Assembly (NCBI GenBank): GCA_000697455.1
Contig: JNET01030624.1
Location: 1 to 24,399, forward strand
Source: Basidiobolus heterosporus B8920
Lineage: Eukaryota; Basidiobolomycota; Basidiobolomycetes; Basidiobolales; Basidiobolaceae
Length of the DNA: 24,399 bases
Direction: 5' to 3'
Part shown: positions 1 to 8,823 of the stretch, piece after piece
Layout of the letters: each line of letters opens with the position of its first letter
Numbering within the stretch: position 1 is the first letter of the stretch
Translations under genes and position numbers: made by a program
The notes under the pieces: generated by a model
Told to the model about the DNA's origin: nothing
Seen by the model: only the letters and a program-made list of their open reading frames with translations
Database searches by the model: none

Positions 1-469
1 GTTTCCTCCCATATTTACTGCGCAAATGATTGTGCATCCTCAAAACAGTCACTAACAAAAATCAACGGTAAATCTAGGAATTGTACTCAACATTCCCAAC
101 ACTGTCTTAGATGTTGTTTTACTATTTAACTAACTTGTGTAAAAAAATGGGATGTTGCTTTGCTATTGAATGAAAGTGGATCTAACTACAGTCGCAGGGC
201 TAGGGTACGGGCATGACTTCATTGGTGGCTCGGTTGGCTCAAGATTGACCATAATCTGACTAAGGTGGATCATATGAGGAAATACGGACATCATAAGAGT
301 GATGAAAATGGTCAGTGTGATGATACTTAGCAAATCCCTTCCGTTCGATCGGTGCCTCTTAATCTGGTAAATCAGAATATCCGTAGTAAATGTCATTCAA
401 GAGGGATAGTGGTATAAAACTCCTTCGAAGGTGGTTTCCTCACACACAAGTGTATCTCTTCAACTAATA
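1..469. other. Intergenic / promoter region of the CRAL-TRIO gene
   Basis: No gene is recognised here. A 77-codon open frame on the minus strand (163-396) encodes one hydrophobic stretch, but it has no family resemblance and no supporting splice structure. The part next to 469 presumably holds the promoter of the following gene; no clear TATA box was identified. Confidence 0.4.
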
Positions 470-1387
470 ATGGACGTTCCAAGTCTTGACTCGGTATTTC
501 TCTTGTACCTCTTTCCTTCTAGCGGTACTTGCTTCTAAACTCATCTCCTTCTAGATTACCCTTAAAAACATACGTTCACAAGTCCCAGAAGCCTATACAC
601 TTACACAAAGGGATATATCTCGTTTCTGGTATGCAAACAGAGGTCATTTCAGGGAGACTTGCAAACGTCTGAAGGAAACTATGGTAAATTACGAACCTAT
701 TGCCTTCACAATATAATTTGCGAAATGCTCATTATTATTTTCATGAAACAGCACTGGCGTCAGAGTTTCAACTACGATGACATCCTCAAGGAGGATTTCT
801 CAGACCTTATTAAAACACGTAAAGTCTTTTTCCATGGAAATGCCAAAGATGGAACGCCAGTATTAATATGGAGGAGCTGTAAGCATTTTGCCAATCCTGA
901 GGAGCGCGAACGAGAAAAACGTTTTTATGTATGGGTCCTGGCCAAGGCTGAAAAAGAAGGGATATTACCCGAGAAAGTGACCATCGTGTATGATCGTACA
1001 GGGGCAACCAAGGCTAACGCAGACCTTGGACTTGCTAAAGAAGTTTTTCCCCTCTTCCAAAATCATTTTCCTGAACGTCTGAAAAACGTATTTGTCTTCC
1101 CATCCTCTTTCTTGCTAAGTTCACTTTGGTACTGCGTTAGACCATTCGTCGACACTGTAACTGCTCAAAAGGTTCATATATGGAAAGAGCACGAGTATCA
1201 AGCAAAAATCTTGGAATATATTGACACCGAAAATTTACTAGAAAGATTCGGAGGTACTGGGATTGAATCAACCGGCACTTCCATTGGCACCGAAAAGGTA
1301 AAAGCATTCAACTCACACATATCATCAGATACAACTTGTAAAGCAGAGCAACCAATGGCCACCCCTATTCCCACCGAGGTTGCGTGA
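470..1387 (+). CDS. CRAL-TRIO (Sec14-like) lipid-transfer domain protein
   Basis: Three exons (470-493, 555-683, 752-1387) give a 262-residue protein; both introns are phase 0 with GT..AG ends (61 and 68 bases). Exon 2 encodes a short helical N-terminal part (ISRFWYANRGHFRETCKRLK) in the position of the CRAL_TRIO_N helices. It joins HWRQSF, the usual W-R-x-x-F lead-in. The CRAL-TRIO domain covers roughly residues 55-225, with KVFFHGNAKDGTPVLIWR, VTIVYDRTG and the closing ERFGG matching the family pattern (K-x-G-x-D-x-x-G-x-P-V; final E-x-G-G). Such proteins bind and move phosphatidylinositol or other hydrophobic ligands between membranes. The C-terminal 40 residues are Ser/Thr-rich and unstructured. 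Exon 1 codes only eight residues, so the start rests on one ATG after CTAATA and is less certain than the rest. The ligand cannot be told from sequence. Confidence 0.82.
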
Positions 1388-1431
1388 AGTTTTCGGAACT
1401 GTTTGTAAACTAAATGAAATTTAATAATTAT

Positions 1432-1437
1432 AATAAA
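1432..1437 (+). terminator. Possible poly(A) signal of the CRAL-TRIO gene
   Basis: AATAAA lies 45 bases after the stop codon, in an AT-rich stretch before the oppositely oriented tRNA-like element. Confidence 0.4.
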
Positions 1438-1464
1438 GAACTTCGACCTGTGAAAATATATTCA

Positions 1465-1543
1465 AGACTCCATCGAGAATCGAACTCGACCTACGAAAAC
1501 CCATTACAGGTTATTCGTGTGCAGACCACTACACTATAGAATC
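1465..1543 (-). tRNA. tRNA-like element, possibly a tRNA pseudogene (Gln/Asp-like D arm)
   Basis: Read on the minus strand, bases 1543 to 1466 fold into three of the four tRNA arms. The acceptor GATTCTA pairs with TGGAGTC over seven pairs, two of them G-T. The D arm is GTGT/GCAC, with the A-box-like TATAGTGTAGTGG. The T arm is TCGAG/CTCGA, with loop TTCGATT (B box). A T-run follows the 3' end (TTTT near 1454-1457), as expected for Pol III termination. The anticodon arm is abnormal: about 24 bases instead of 17, no seven-base loop with T at position 33, and a long hairpin (ACGAA..TTCGT enclosing AACC..GGTT). I could not assign an anticodon. It may be a degenerated tRNA, a tRNA-derived repeat, or a tRNA with a short odd intron. 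The A-box sequence is most like that of fungal tRNA-Gln or tRNA-Asp. Confidence 0.55.
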
Positions 1544-2192
1544 AAATGAGCACTTTGGCCCAAGATGCAAAATCCTGATTCAACATAAACTGACAATCAG
1601 ACGTATGCATAAGGGCGAACAAGAATATACCCAAGTTCTTTACACATCAATGAGTAGGTAAGTTCACGACGTGTCTTTGGCATGGGAGGAAATCAAATTG
1701 TTGTCGATATTGAATGTATGAATATTACTTTATGAACCCAACTGGTTGGTATTACAACTAACTTTATTCTAAAAATCTGACAAAATAGATGTTATTAAAA
1801 CGTTAACAGATAATGAAATAAATACCAACTATGCACTTACCTATTTACAAGAAGAGAGATATGGGTAAGAAACATGTCGAACCAGAGAAGCCTCATTTTT
1901 ATTGAAGAGTCTCTATTGCAGGGGTCTGAATTTCCTAAAGATTCTATTGGATCAGATAAAATAGAAATTAAGTCGTATTAAAGTGGTAGATGCGGTTAAG
2001 GTATGCACTGTACTGTTAACTCGGTTTAAGAAACAACTTGAAAGTTAGAATTGAAGAAAGAACTGCTTAGATTAAGAAACTACAGTGAAAATGACCTAAC
2101 TGAGCAACGAAATGCCAAATGGAAATAGTTTGTATACATGGTATTGCAAAAAGGGTATGTTGAATGAATAGCACAGCTACTAAAATGAAGTT
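1544..2192. other. Gap between the tRNA-like element and the RGS gene
   Basis: AT-rich, with stops in all frames. No coding exon, RNA gene or repeat is recognised. It contains the 3' untranslated region of the RGS gene, which ends at 2193 on the minus strand. Confidence 0.4.
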
Positions 2193-5168
2193 TCATTTGG
2201 CGGAGTTACTCTCTGAGCTAGCGGTTGTTTTTTGAGAGCGGAAGGTGTTAGCACCAGGAATACTCGTTGTTCGAACCACTCGTTTTATAAAGCTGCTTTG
2301 TGAACAGTTACTTGAGTTGATACGTTGTAATTCCTGAACTTCTCGACGTAATTGTACAAAGTCAGTTTTCATCGCATGGCGGACATATTCCTCCGATACT
2401 TCATCATCGGTTAATTCAAGGTTATTCAAATGCTGCCCAAACAACTCCCTCTCCTCGCCTATATTGTATAGGTTTCCCGCCACAAGCTGTTGACGAAGTA
2501 ATATATTCTGAGTGATCAATGACTCTAGACCAAGGTCATTACCAAAAAATCTGCGGAGTTTTGAAAGCTTTTTCTGACGAGTCGCTTTGTTCGTTCCATC
2601 ACCAACCTGACCATTTTCATCATCCGATAATCCTTCGTCACTACAGGAATCTGAATGATCTTCGGATGATGATTCAGTAGATGGTTGTTTATCCTTGATT
2701 GCTGATAAGAGTTTTAGGTAGTGCATCAAGTCTTCCACCGAGTTTTCAGTATCTAAAAGATATGATACGATAGAAGTACGATTTTGTGGAGGAATTTCAG
2801 TTTCTTTGTTGACATTGATGAACTCTTTAGGTGGGTGCTGGCCAAAAACTTTCTCTAGCTTGTTAGCCCTCTTCACTTGTAGTTTTCGAACCTCAGGCGG
2901 AGCTGTCTTGGCGTTCCGTTGAATCATAGACTCTTCAAGTTTCATCTTACGCGGGGCACCTTTTTCAATTTCAGTGGGAGATGGAAATACACCCAAGAGT
3001 TGATGAAGTTTGACGAGCTTCTTTCGCTTGATCTCTTTAGAGTTTCTCCTTACGTTAAACTTTTGGTTGTCTGAGACTTTTTCAAATTCATCAGGTTCTG
3101 ACACAGGGGACTTGTCGCAATCAGATGGGTTCTCGGCGACAGCATTCGCCAGCTTATTGGTTATTATTGGATTTGTTAGCGATTTGGATATCCATTGTTC
3201 ATCCATTGGCTCACCGAAGAGGAATTTCAATTTCCGCGTGCGCTTGGTAAGTAATCTGCGTTCTTCTGGAGAAAGATCGTTATAAGTAGCCAAAGGACAT
3301 AGTGGAGTGGATTCCGTAGTTTCAGACGAGTCTCGAATCCCAAGATCATTGTCTGGATCGACTAGATTTTGATGAGCCAACTGCGTGGTGGACAGCTTGT
3401 TCCCAAAGAAATCCTCCAGCTTTCCCAACCTTTCAATTTTCTTTTTCTTCGTTGCATCTTGAGTGGACGAATTATCATCAGGCAAGTTGTGTGAAGCATC
3501 AGATGGTGTGCATTGGGCCGGGAGCAATTCGTCTATAATATGTTGGATGCTCTCCTTCTCTGCCGATCTTCGCCCCATTAGCTTGGCCAATCTCTTCTTC
3601 ATCACGGCTTTTTTAGTATTTTGCTCGGTGTGCATATATCTTGACTCAGTAAAATACGGACGCATTGGGATATGCGTGAACATTTGGTTCATAATTTGCT
3701 CCAGTATGTGTTCTCGCTCCTGTAATGCACTTTGCATACTCAGCTGACTTTCCTGGTACTTGCTTATGGTGTCCATCACATTGGCCACAATCCCAATATC
3801 AAACTGAAGCCATTTAGTGATCGACTCGTTAATGTACGCTTGCTCGAAATTCATCCGATCTACAAGAACAAACGAAAGTCAGAATCGGGTCAACAAAATT
3901 AAACAAATCGACTCCATTACCGACTGCCCTGTCATGCACAAGTTTAGTGTAGAGGTCACTGGCTTCGAATTGAGGTAGAACGTGATGCACTAACAGATCG
4001 AATATGTACTCTTGCGCCTCGTCAAACATGTTCAAGTTGGGAAGGCACTCGGGGGATGAGATTGGCGATAAGATACTGCTTCTGATTTCTTCAGGAATAT
4101 TGATACGTAACGGTCCATCCTTGTCGATGTAGACGGTGAAAAGATAATCGGCAATGACTGGAACTAATGAGGATTTGGTACATCTATAAACTTCTACTTC
4201 TACCCAGAAGAGAAAATTTTCTATGGCGTATTCTTGTAGACAAAATTGTCGGAAATAATTAAGGCAAATTTTGTTCTGAAAAATGGTTTGGAACTTCATC
4301 TCGGCCGAGTGGTCTTTATGCGTAGGAGCCAATTCATAGAGTGTCTTATTGGTAGAATACTGCTTCGGGAGCGCAACACTGATGCGTTTCTCATCTAAAA
4401 GGTCGTCATATGCTGGTGAACCGCTAAACGGGCATGACCATCTTCGAGAATCGTCGTGAGGAGACTCGGTATCATTTGTGGAAGCGATATCTAAAAGGAG
4501 GTTTTGGGTTATTTCCAGCCAATAATTTTAAGGATTAAGATGGAAAGAAGCTAACCTTCATAAATATTTACTACGCGCACAATATCATTTTCATCCAAGA
4601 CATCTCCAATAGAATCACAGAAACGCAATTCCACTTTCCCCGAGAAAATTGCTCCGCAAATTAGCGGCTTTGCGTTGCCCTCATCCTCCTCCAGGCTTTG
4701 CTCGGGCCCTAAAAGCTCCGACTCGGTCAGATCATCCATCAAATCTTTATCCAATAGTTGCTTCAAACTCTGAGTAGACTCCCTAACATTATCCAAACTA
4801 CTAGCAGGAGTGGGGGAACATAGATAGTTAAAGGCATATTCAGCCTCGATTAGTTTCGACAATTCTTCTACAGTACTCGTGCGTGATATAGTCACTGGAA
4901 AAAAGTGATTCAAAGATACAAAGACAACAATTCTAACATAAGACTCGATATGCTCAAATGCTCTCTGATTGCGGGCTGCCTGAATTCTGAGCCGACGTGC
5001 TTGACGAGGAAACTGATAGAAGGTATCCCCCTGACCGAGGGTACCCAGTTTGGGCAAAACAGAATGCCGACAAGAGAGCTCGCTAGTGTTCTTTTGTACT
5101 AAATTAGGTGGAAACCCTACTTGGCAAGGGATCCTAGGGGATCTTGAAGTAGCGGTTTTTAAGCTCAT
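2193..5168 (-). CDS. RGS-domain protein with ubiquitin-like N-terminus and repeated K-L-x-K-L-x-x-F-F-G motif
   Basis: Three exons (5168-4556, 4490-3921, 3859-2193) total 2850 bases, 949 residues, with GT..AG introns of 65 and 61 bases. Residues about 77-117 and 160-204 look like two halves of a ubiquitin-like fold (VTISRTSTVEELSKLIEAEY, then a strand ending in DENDIVRVV), separated by an acidic insert. An RGS domain spans about 270-395, with YFRQFC..ENFLFWVEVEVY and ASDLYTKLVHDR. RGS domains speed GTP hydrolysis on G-alpha subunits and so end receptor signalling at the plasma membrane. After a helical stretch (about 410-455) the tail holds six copies of a basic motif, at about residues 482, 535, 598, 673, 725 and 823, separated by acidic or Ser-rich linkers. 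The best copies are IERLGKLEDFFG, QKKLSKLRRFFG and ANKLEKVFGQHPP. The C-terminus is Ser/Arg-rich. RGS assignment is firm; the ubiquitin-like call is tentative; the role of the repeats is unknown. Confidence 0.85.
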
Positions 5169-7035
5169 GCAAGAGAATCAAGAAAGGCTGACAAAACACT
5201 ATGTATATAGGAAAAGCAGATTGAACGGATATTGTGTCAATGTATCAAGACGTTAGCGTGACTTGCAATGAAAGGTTATCGAAGTATAGATATTTAGAAA
5301 TTGCTTTAGCGTCGTAGGAACATTTTTTATATTATCCAAAAAGGGGCGAACTGCGTGCGGTATACCCAGCAAGTAAAGTTAAAATGCAGGTATTTCTGTG
5401 GCCAGGATAGTGATCATTGCGAATTAATTTAGTAATAAGTTGAGTAAAAATTATGTACTTCTTACGCTTGAAAGAGGTCAGCCCCCGCCGTTTCACCAAT
5501 TCCAGTTGGATAATGGTGTTACTGGCAGTTCAATTAGCCCAACAATGTCAAGTCAAATATGTATTGTGATCTATTGAGGTCATTTATGAGGCATCCTAGG
5601 CTAGTAACCCGTTTGTTTAATGGCTTAGACACACAATCCGATATAATATATGGTTCATATCAATATCTAGTCAGAGTCTGGTTGAAGTTGGTCCATCTAC
5701 GTATTTGTGCATATATGCATCTATACATTCACTTCTCTATGCATATACAAACAGTATGACGATCATTCAAACTCTTCTAGCATCCGCAAATGATTAACCG
5801 GAATCAGCGCATCTGCATCGTAAAAGGGTTAAGGCATGCAGCATTTAGTTACATGTAGATTGACGTGTACTTCCCAATTAGCTAGATGTAAGCTGAGTTC
5901 TTGATCTACCCTCTTGTTGTCTATCTCATTCACTCACCCACTCGCTCATTCTATATGTGAGTATATTTGTAATCCCGGATGTAGAAAAAAAGTGCTCGGG
6001 CGACATTCTGAGATTCCCTTTCGTAATACCTGTTGTGCTATTCACTTCCGAAATCAGTGTATGGCTAGTGGCAATTGAGCGATTTAGCCATATTTGATTG
6101 AAGACTCAGAATTGAAAGCGGGATGGGAATTTTATCGATCAGAATCTCGAACAGCTTTTCTTTGTTTTGGAACGCTTAGAAGGCCTAGGCTATATCTCAA
6201 GGTTTTGGAGGCTTCACGTCTCAGTACAAAAGCAACAGAATAGTTGAAGCGGGGGCACATACACGCAGAGTGATCTTGCGCAAATTAATATGTCCTACAT
6301 TAATCCAAAAATATTCATTGATACAGTTCATCAACAGAAGACCTCGATCGACCAAGCTGTTTTCAGGGTCTAATGCAATAGCAAGCTGGATTTTTTATGT
6401 TGATGTACAACCAGCCTCTTAAGCATAGCAGAGTCACTTGACTGAGAATGAACTCGCATGTTCCAGCTAAATCACCTCAGAGGTTGTAGGATCAAACATT
6501 ATCAAACATATTTGCTGAAAATCAATCACGTTAAAGACGCCATATCTGCAAGTTATTGGATGTGATCTGGAGAACTAGCAGGTTATGTAGTTTTCACTGT
6601 AGAATATGCCAATAACCTGTGTATAAACTTTTCGCAAGTCAAGTAGATACAAGGGTCTTAGGATGAGTAGGTATGAATCATGGAAGTTCAATTCCAACAT
6701 CACGCATGATCTTATCTGTATATTATTATTACTGAGGATTGATCGTGTTTATTGCTTTACTTCTCCATAACCAAGCACGTACTTAATCCACAATACTAAA
6801 AGGATATCCCCCAAAACTGTCTAATTTTCTCGCACACAATCCAATTTGTTCACCGGATTTACTGCTTGATATATCCATGGAGTTGGGCAGGTGTAAAGAA
6901 ACGTCACTCATTTCGTAGGGCAAAATCACGTTAGTGTGGGAATATGTCTGGGATTCCTGGAATGTCTGCCTATTAATGAAACGTCACTCTTGTCAGCCAT
7001 TTCTCTTACAAATCTGCTAGTGAACGTACAAAGAA
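5169..7035. other. Long region without a recognised gene, upstream of both the RGS gene and the isomerase gene
   Basis: Nearly 1.9 kb with stops in every frame. I found no exon chain, tRNA or known element. Small structures include the perfect palindrome TGCATATATGCA (5707-5718), a pyrimidine-rich run near 5925-5955, and a 12-base direct repeat near the right end, listed separately. It serves as the divergent promoter region of the RGS gene (minus) and the isomerase gene (plus). Confidence 0.4.
6898..6989 (+). promoter_or_regulatory. Paired GAAACGTCACTC boxes upstream of the isomerase gene
   Basis: The 12-mer GAAACGTCACTC occurs exactly at 6898-6909 and again at 6978-6989, 80 bases apart, shortly before the presumed start at 7036. 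The core ACGTCA is the half-site bound by CREB/ATF-type bZIP factors. Function is inferred from exact duplication and position only. Confidence 0.3.
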
Positions 7036-8008
7036 ATGGTAAGGCTAAAGTGCAGTTTTAGCTCAAACATGAGACTAATATAGTTTTAAAGACCTCTCAA
7101 GACAAACCTGTGCTGTACACGTATTTTCGTTCGGCCTGCTCGGCTCGAGTTCGAATTGCTCTAAACCTCAAGGGAATAGAGTATGAACCACACTTTGTGA
7201 ACCTTCTCAAGGATGACCAAGTAATTTATTTTGGTTTTTTTCTTGGTATTTCCTTTGCTAAACTATTCTAGTCAAGCGCCGAATACTCTAAAAAGAACCC
7301 ACACAAGTTGGTTCCTACCTTGGAAATTGATGGCCAAACCTTTTCTCAGTCTATGGCTATCCTCGAATATTTAGAGGAAACTCGTTCTGGTAAGGATATT
7401 CGATTAAAACAATTACTAGCTATGGTTCCTAATGTATGAACAATAGAGCATCCACTACTTCCTAAGGACCCTGTCAAACGTGCGAAGGTTTGCCAGCTTC
7501 CTTGATATTTTTCAATAATCTTACTGACTACATAGTAAAGATACGTAGCCTCGCCTATTCTATCGTTGCTGATATTCAACCCATTCAAAACTTGCGAGTA
7601 TTAAACTACGTTGGAGAGGAGAAGAAGGTTGAATGGGGTAAACATTGGATTACCGTTGGGCTTGAAGGTAAAACCAAGTTGCTTTCTCTGGGTGAATAGT
7701 TTTTCATATTTATTCCCTTAGGAATCGAAAAGGCTCTTGAACAAACCGCGGGAAAATACTGTTTTGGCGATGAGATTACACTAATGGATGTATGTCTCGC
7801 CCCACAGATGTATAACGCTAAAAGGTAAAATCTTCCTTATTCATGATATAATGGTTGCCGTTTACTGACAAACGCTCGGTTTAGATTTGGAGTGGACTTG
7901 AAACAGTTCCCTGTCATCTCGCGCATTGATGAAGAGCTTAACCAACTAGAAGCCTTCAAGGCAGCTCATTGGCGAACCCAGCCTGACTGCCCAGAAAACC
8001 TCAAATAA
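7036..8008 (+). CDS. Maleylacetoacetate isomerase (zeta-class glutathione transferase)
   Basis: Exons from the conserved part onward are 7074-7220, 7272-7389, 7447-7487, 7541-7667, 7722-7824 and 7885-8008, joining in frame to a protein of about 220 residues. The enzyme uses glutathione to convert maleylacetoacetate to fumarylacetoacetate in tyrosine/phenylalanine breakdown. The zeta-class signature [20 protein letters not shown] (S-S/A-C motif that binds glutathione) is near the N-terminus. It is followed by [63 protein letters not shown] and a QPDCPE end, all typical of the family. The start is uncertain. ATG at 7036 is directly followed by a GTAAGG donor, and the best in-frame acceptor (after 7073) would make a 35-base intron. 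Acceptors further right break the frame. The intron at 7488 must end at AAG (7540), because the nearer TAG would give a stop. Confidence 0.88.
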
Positions 8009-8062
8009 TTTTCTATTCATTGAACAAAATCCTGTTTAGAGTTAGAGCTCTATTCAATTTCT

Positions 8063-8068
8063 AATAAA
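8063..8068 (+). terminator. Possible poly(A) signal of the isomerase gene
   Basis: AATAAA lies 54 bases after the stop codon, in the 132-base gap between this gene and the convergent gene ending at 8141. Confidence 0.4.
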
Positions 8069-8140
8069 CGGATGGTTATTTACTCGACAAAAACGCCAAC
8101 TGTTTCTTGGTAATGTTTTTAGTTACGTGTCCTTCAAAGT

Positions 8141-8584
8141 CTAATGGGATACAGGGCGATACTTCTTTGGAATGAATCTACCCCACATACGGAGGGCGAT
8201 CTGTTGGAAATAAGGGCGTCTACCGAAAAGTGTGCCAACTGTAACCAACACACAAGAATAGAGAGGAAGAGTAGTAGCTAAATAAGCCCCTCGATATGAC
8301 CAAGGTCCTTCTTTCCAGGAGCCTTCAATGCCAAAGCCATTCTTCAATACTGGACGTACCACTTTTACAGTGCTAGAGCCTGTGATAGCAAATACCGTCA
8401 TAATAATGGACCATTCTTTCCACCAAGGCCAGCTCCAACGTGTGAGGTTTTTCCCCTCTGGCTTGAGTGAGATATTTCTCACTTGCTGGCTTACCCGACC
8501 GAAAGGAATACCTAGAGTTTTGGAGACAAAACGATTGTAAATTGGAGTATAGAGAGTGGGGCGACGCAGAGCTGTGGCGGACAT
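8141..8584 (-). CDS. Small mitochondrial-type membrane protein of unknown function
   Basis: A single uninterrupted frame of 147 residues. The first 40 residues are rich in Arg, Ser and Thr with almost no acidic residues, as expected of a mitochondrial targeting sequence. A conserved-looking core follows: WPWWKEWSIIMTVFAITGSS, VRPVL, then IEGSWKEGPWSYR. Two membrane segments are likely, at about 57-77 and 100-119, before a basic end with RMWGRFIPKK. The F-A-I-T-G-S-S/T stretch recalls a small two-helix family I remember as DUF6787; that is from memory and unchecked. It shares a 3' convergent junction with the isomerase gene, which does not by itself indicate a link. No catalytic motif is visible. 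Confidence 0.75.
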   Translation of the reverse strand: MSATALRRPTLYTPIYNRFVSKTLGIPFGRVSQQVRNISLKPEGKNLTRWSWPWWKEWSIIMTVFAITGSSTVKVVRPVLKNGFGIEGSWKEGPWSYRGAYLATTLPLYSCVLVTVGTLFGRRPYFQQIALRMWGRFIPKKYRPVSH

Positions 8585-8823
8585 GTTTAATATTATTTCT
8601 ACAAAGAATTGTTGGATTATACATTTCTTTTAATCCAGATCAAATAATTTTCAAGCTAATGAGTCAAACGGAGACCTTGAATTTTTTTTGGGGTGGGGGA
8701 GTAAACAAAAAGGAATCGAGTTGAGTAGTCTAGTATTGGCTGGCGTCTCATAACAAATCAAGTCATAAAACCTGACTTAGTGTTCTAAAATAGAAGACTA
8801 AGCATGTGTAGACTTCATGAGGC

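Noticed and set aside
163-396. 77-codon minus-strand frame with one hydrophobic segment
   Set aside because: No family resemblance, no neighbouring exons that extend it, and it lies within the upstream region of the CRAL-TRIO gene.
3010-3747. Plus-strand frames of about 90 codons
   Set aside because: They lie antisense within the large third exon of the RGS gene and have no features of their own.
5559-5759. 66-codon plus-strand frame
   Set aside because: Composition looks like translated AT-rich non-coding DNA (many Tyr, His, Ile, Leu) and no motif is visible.
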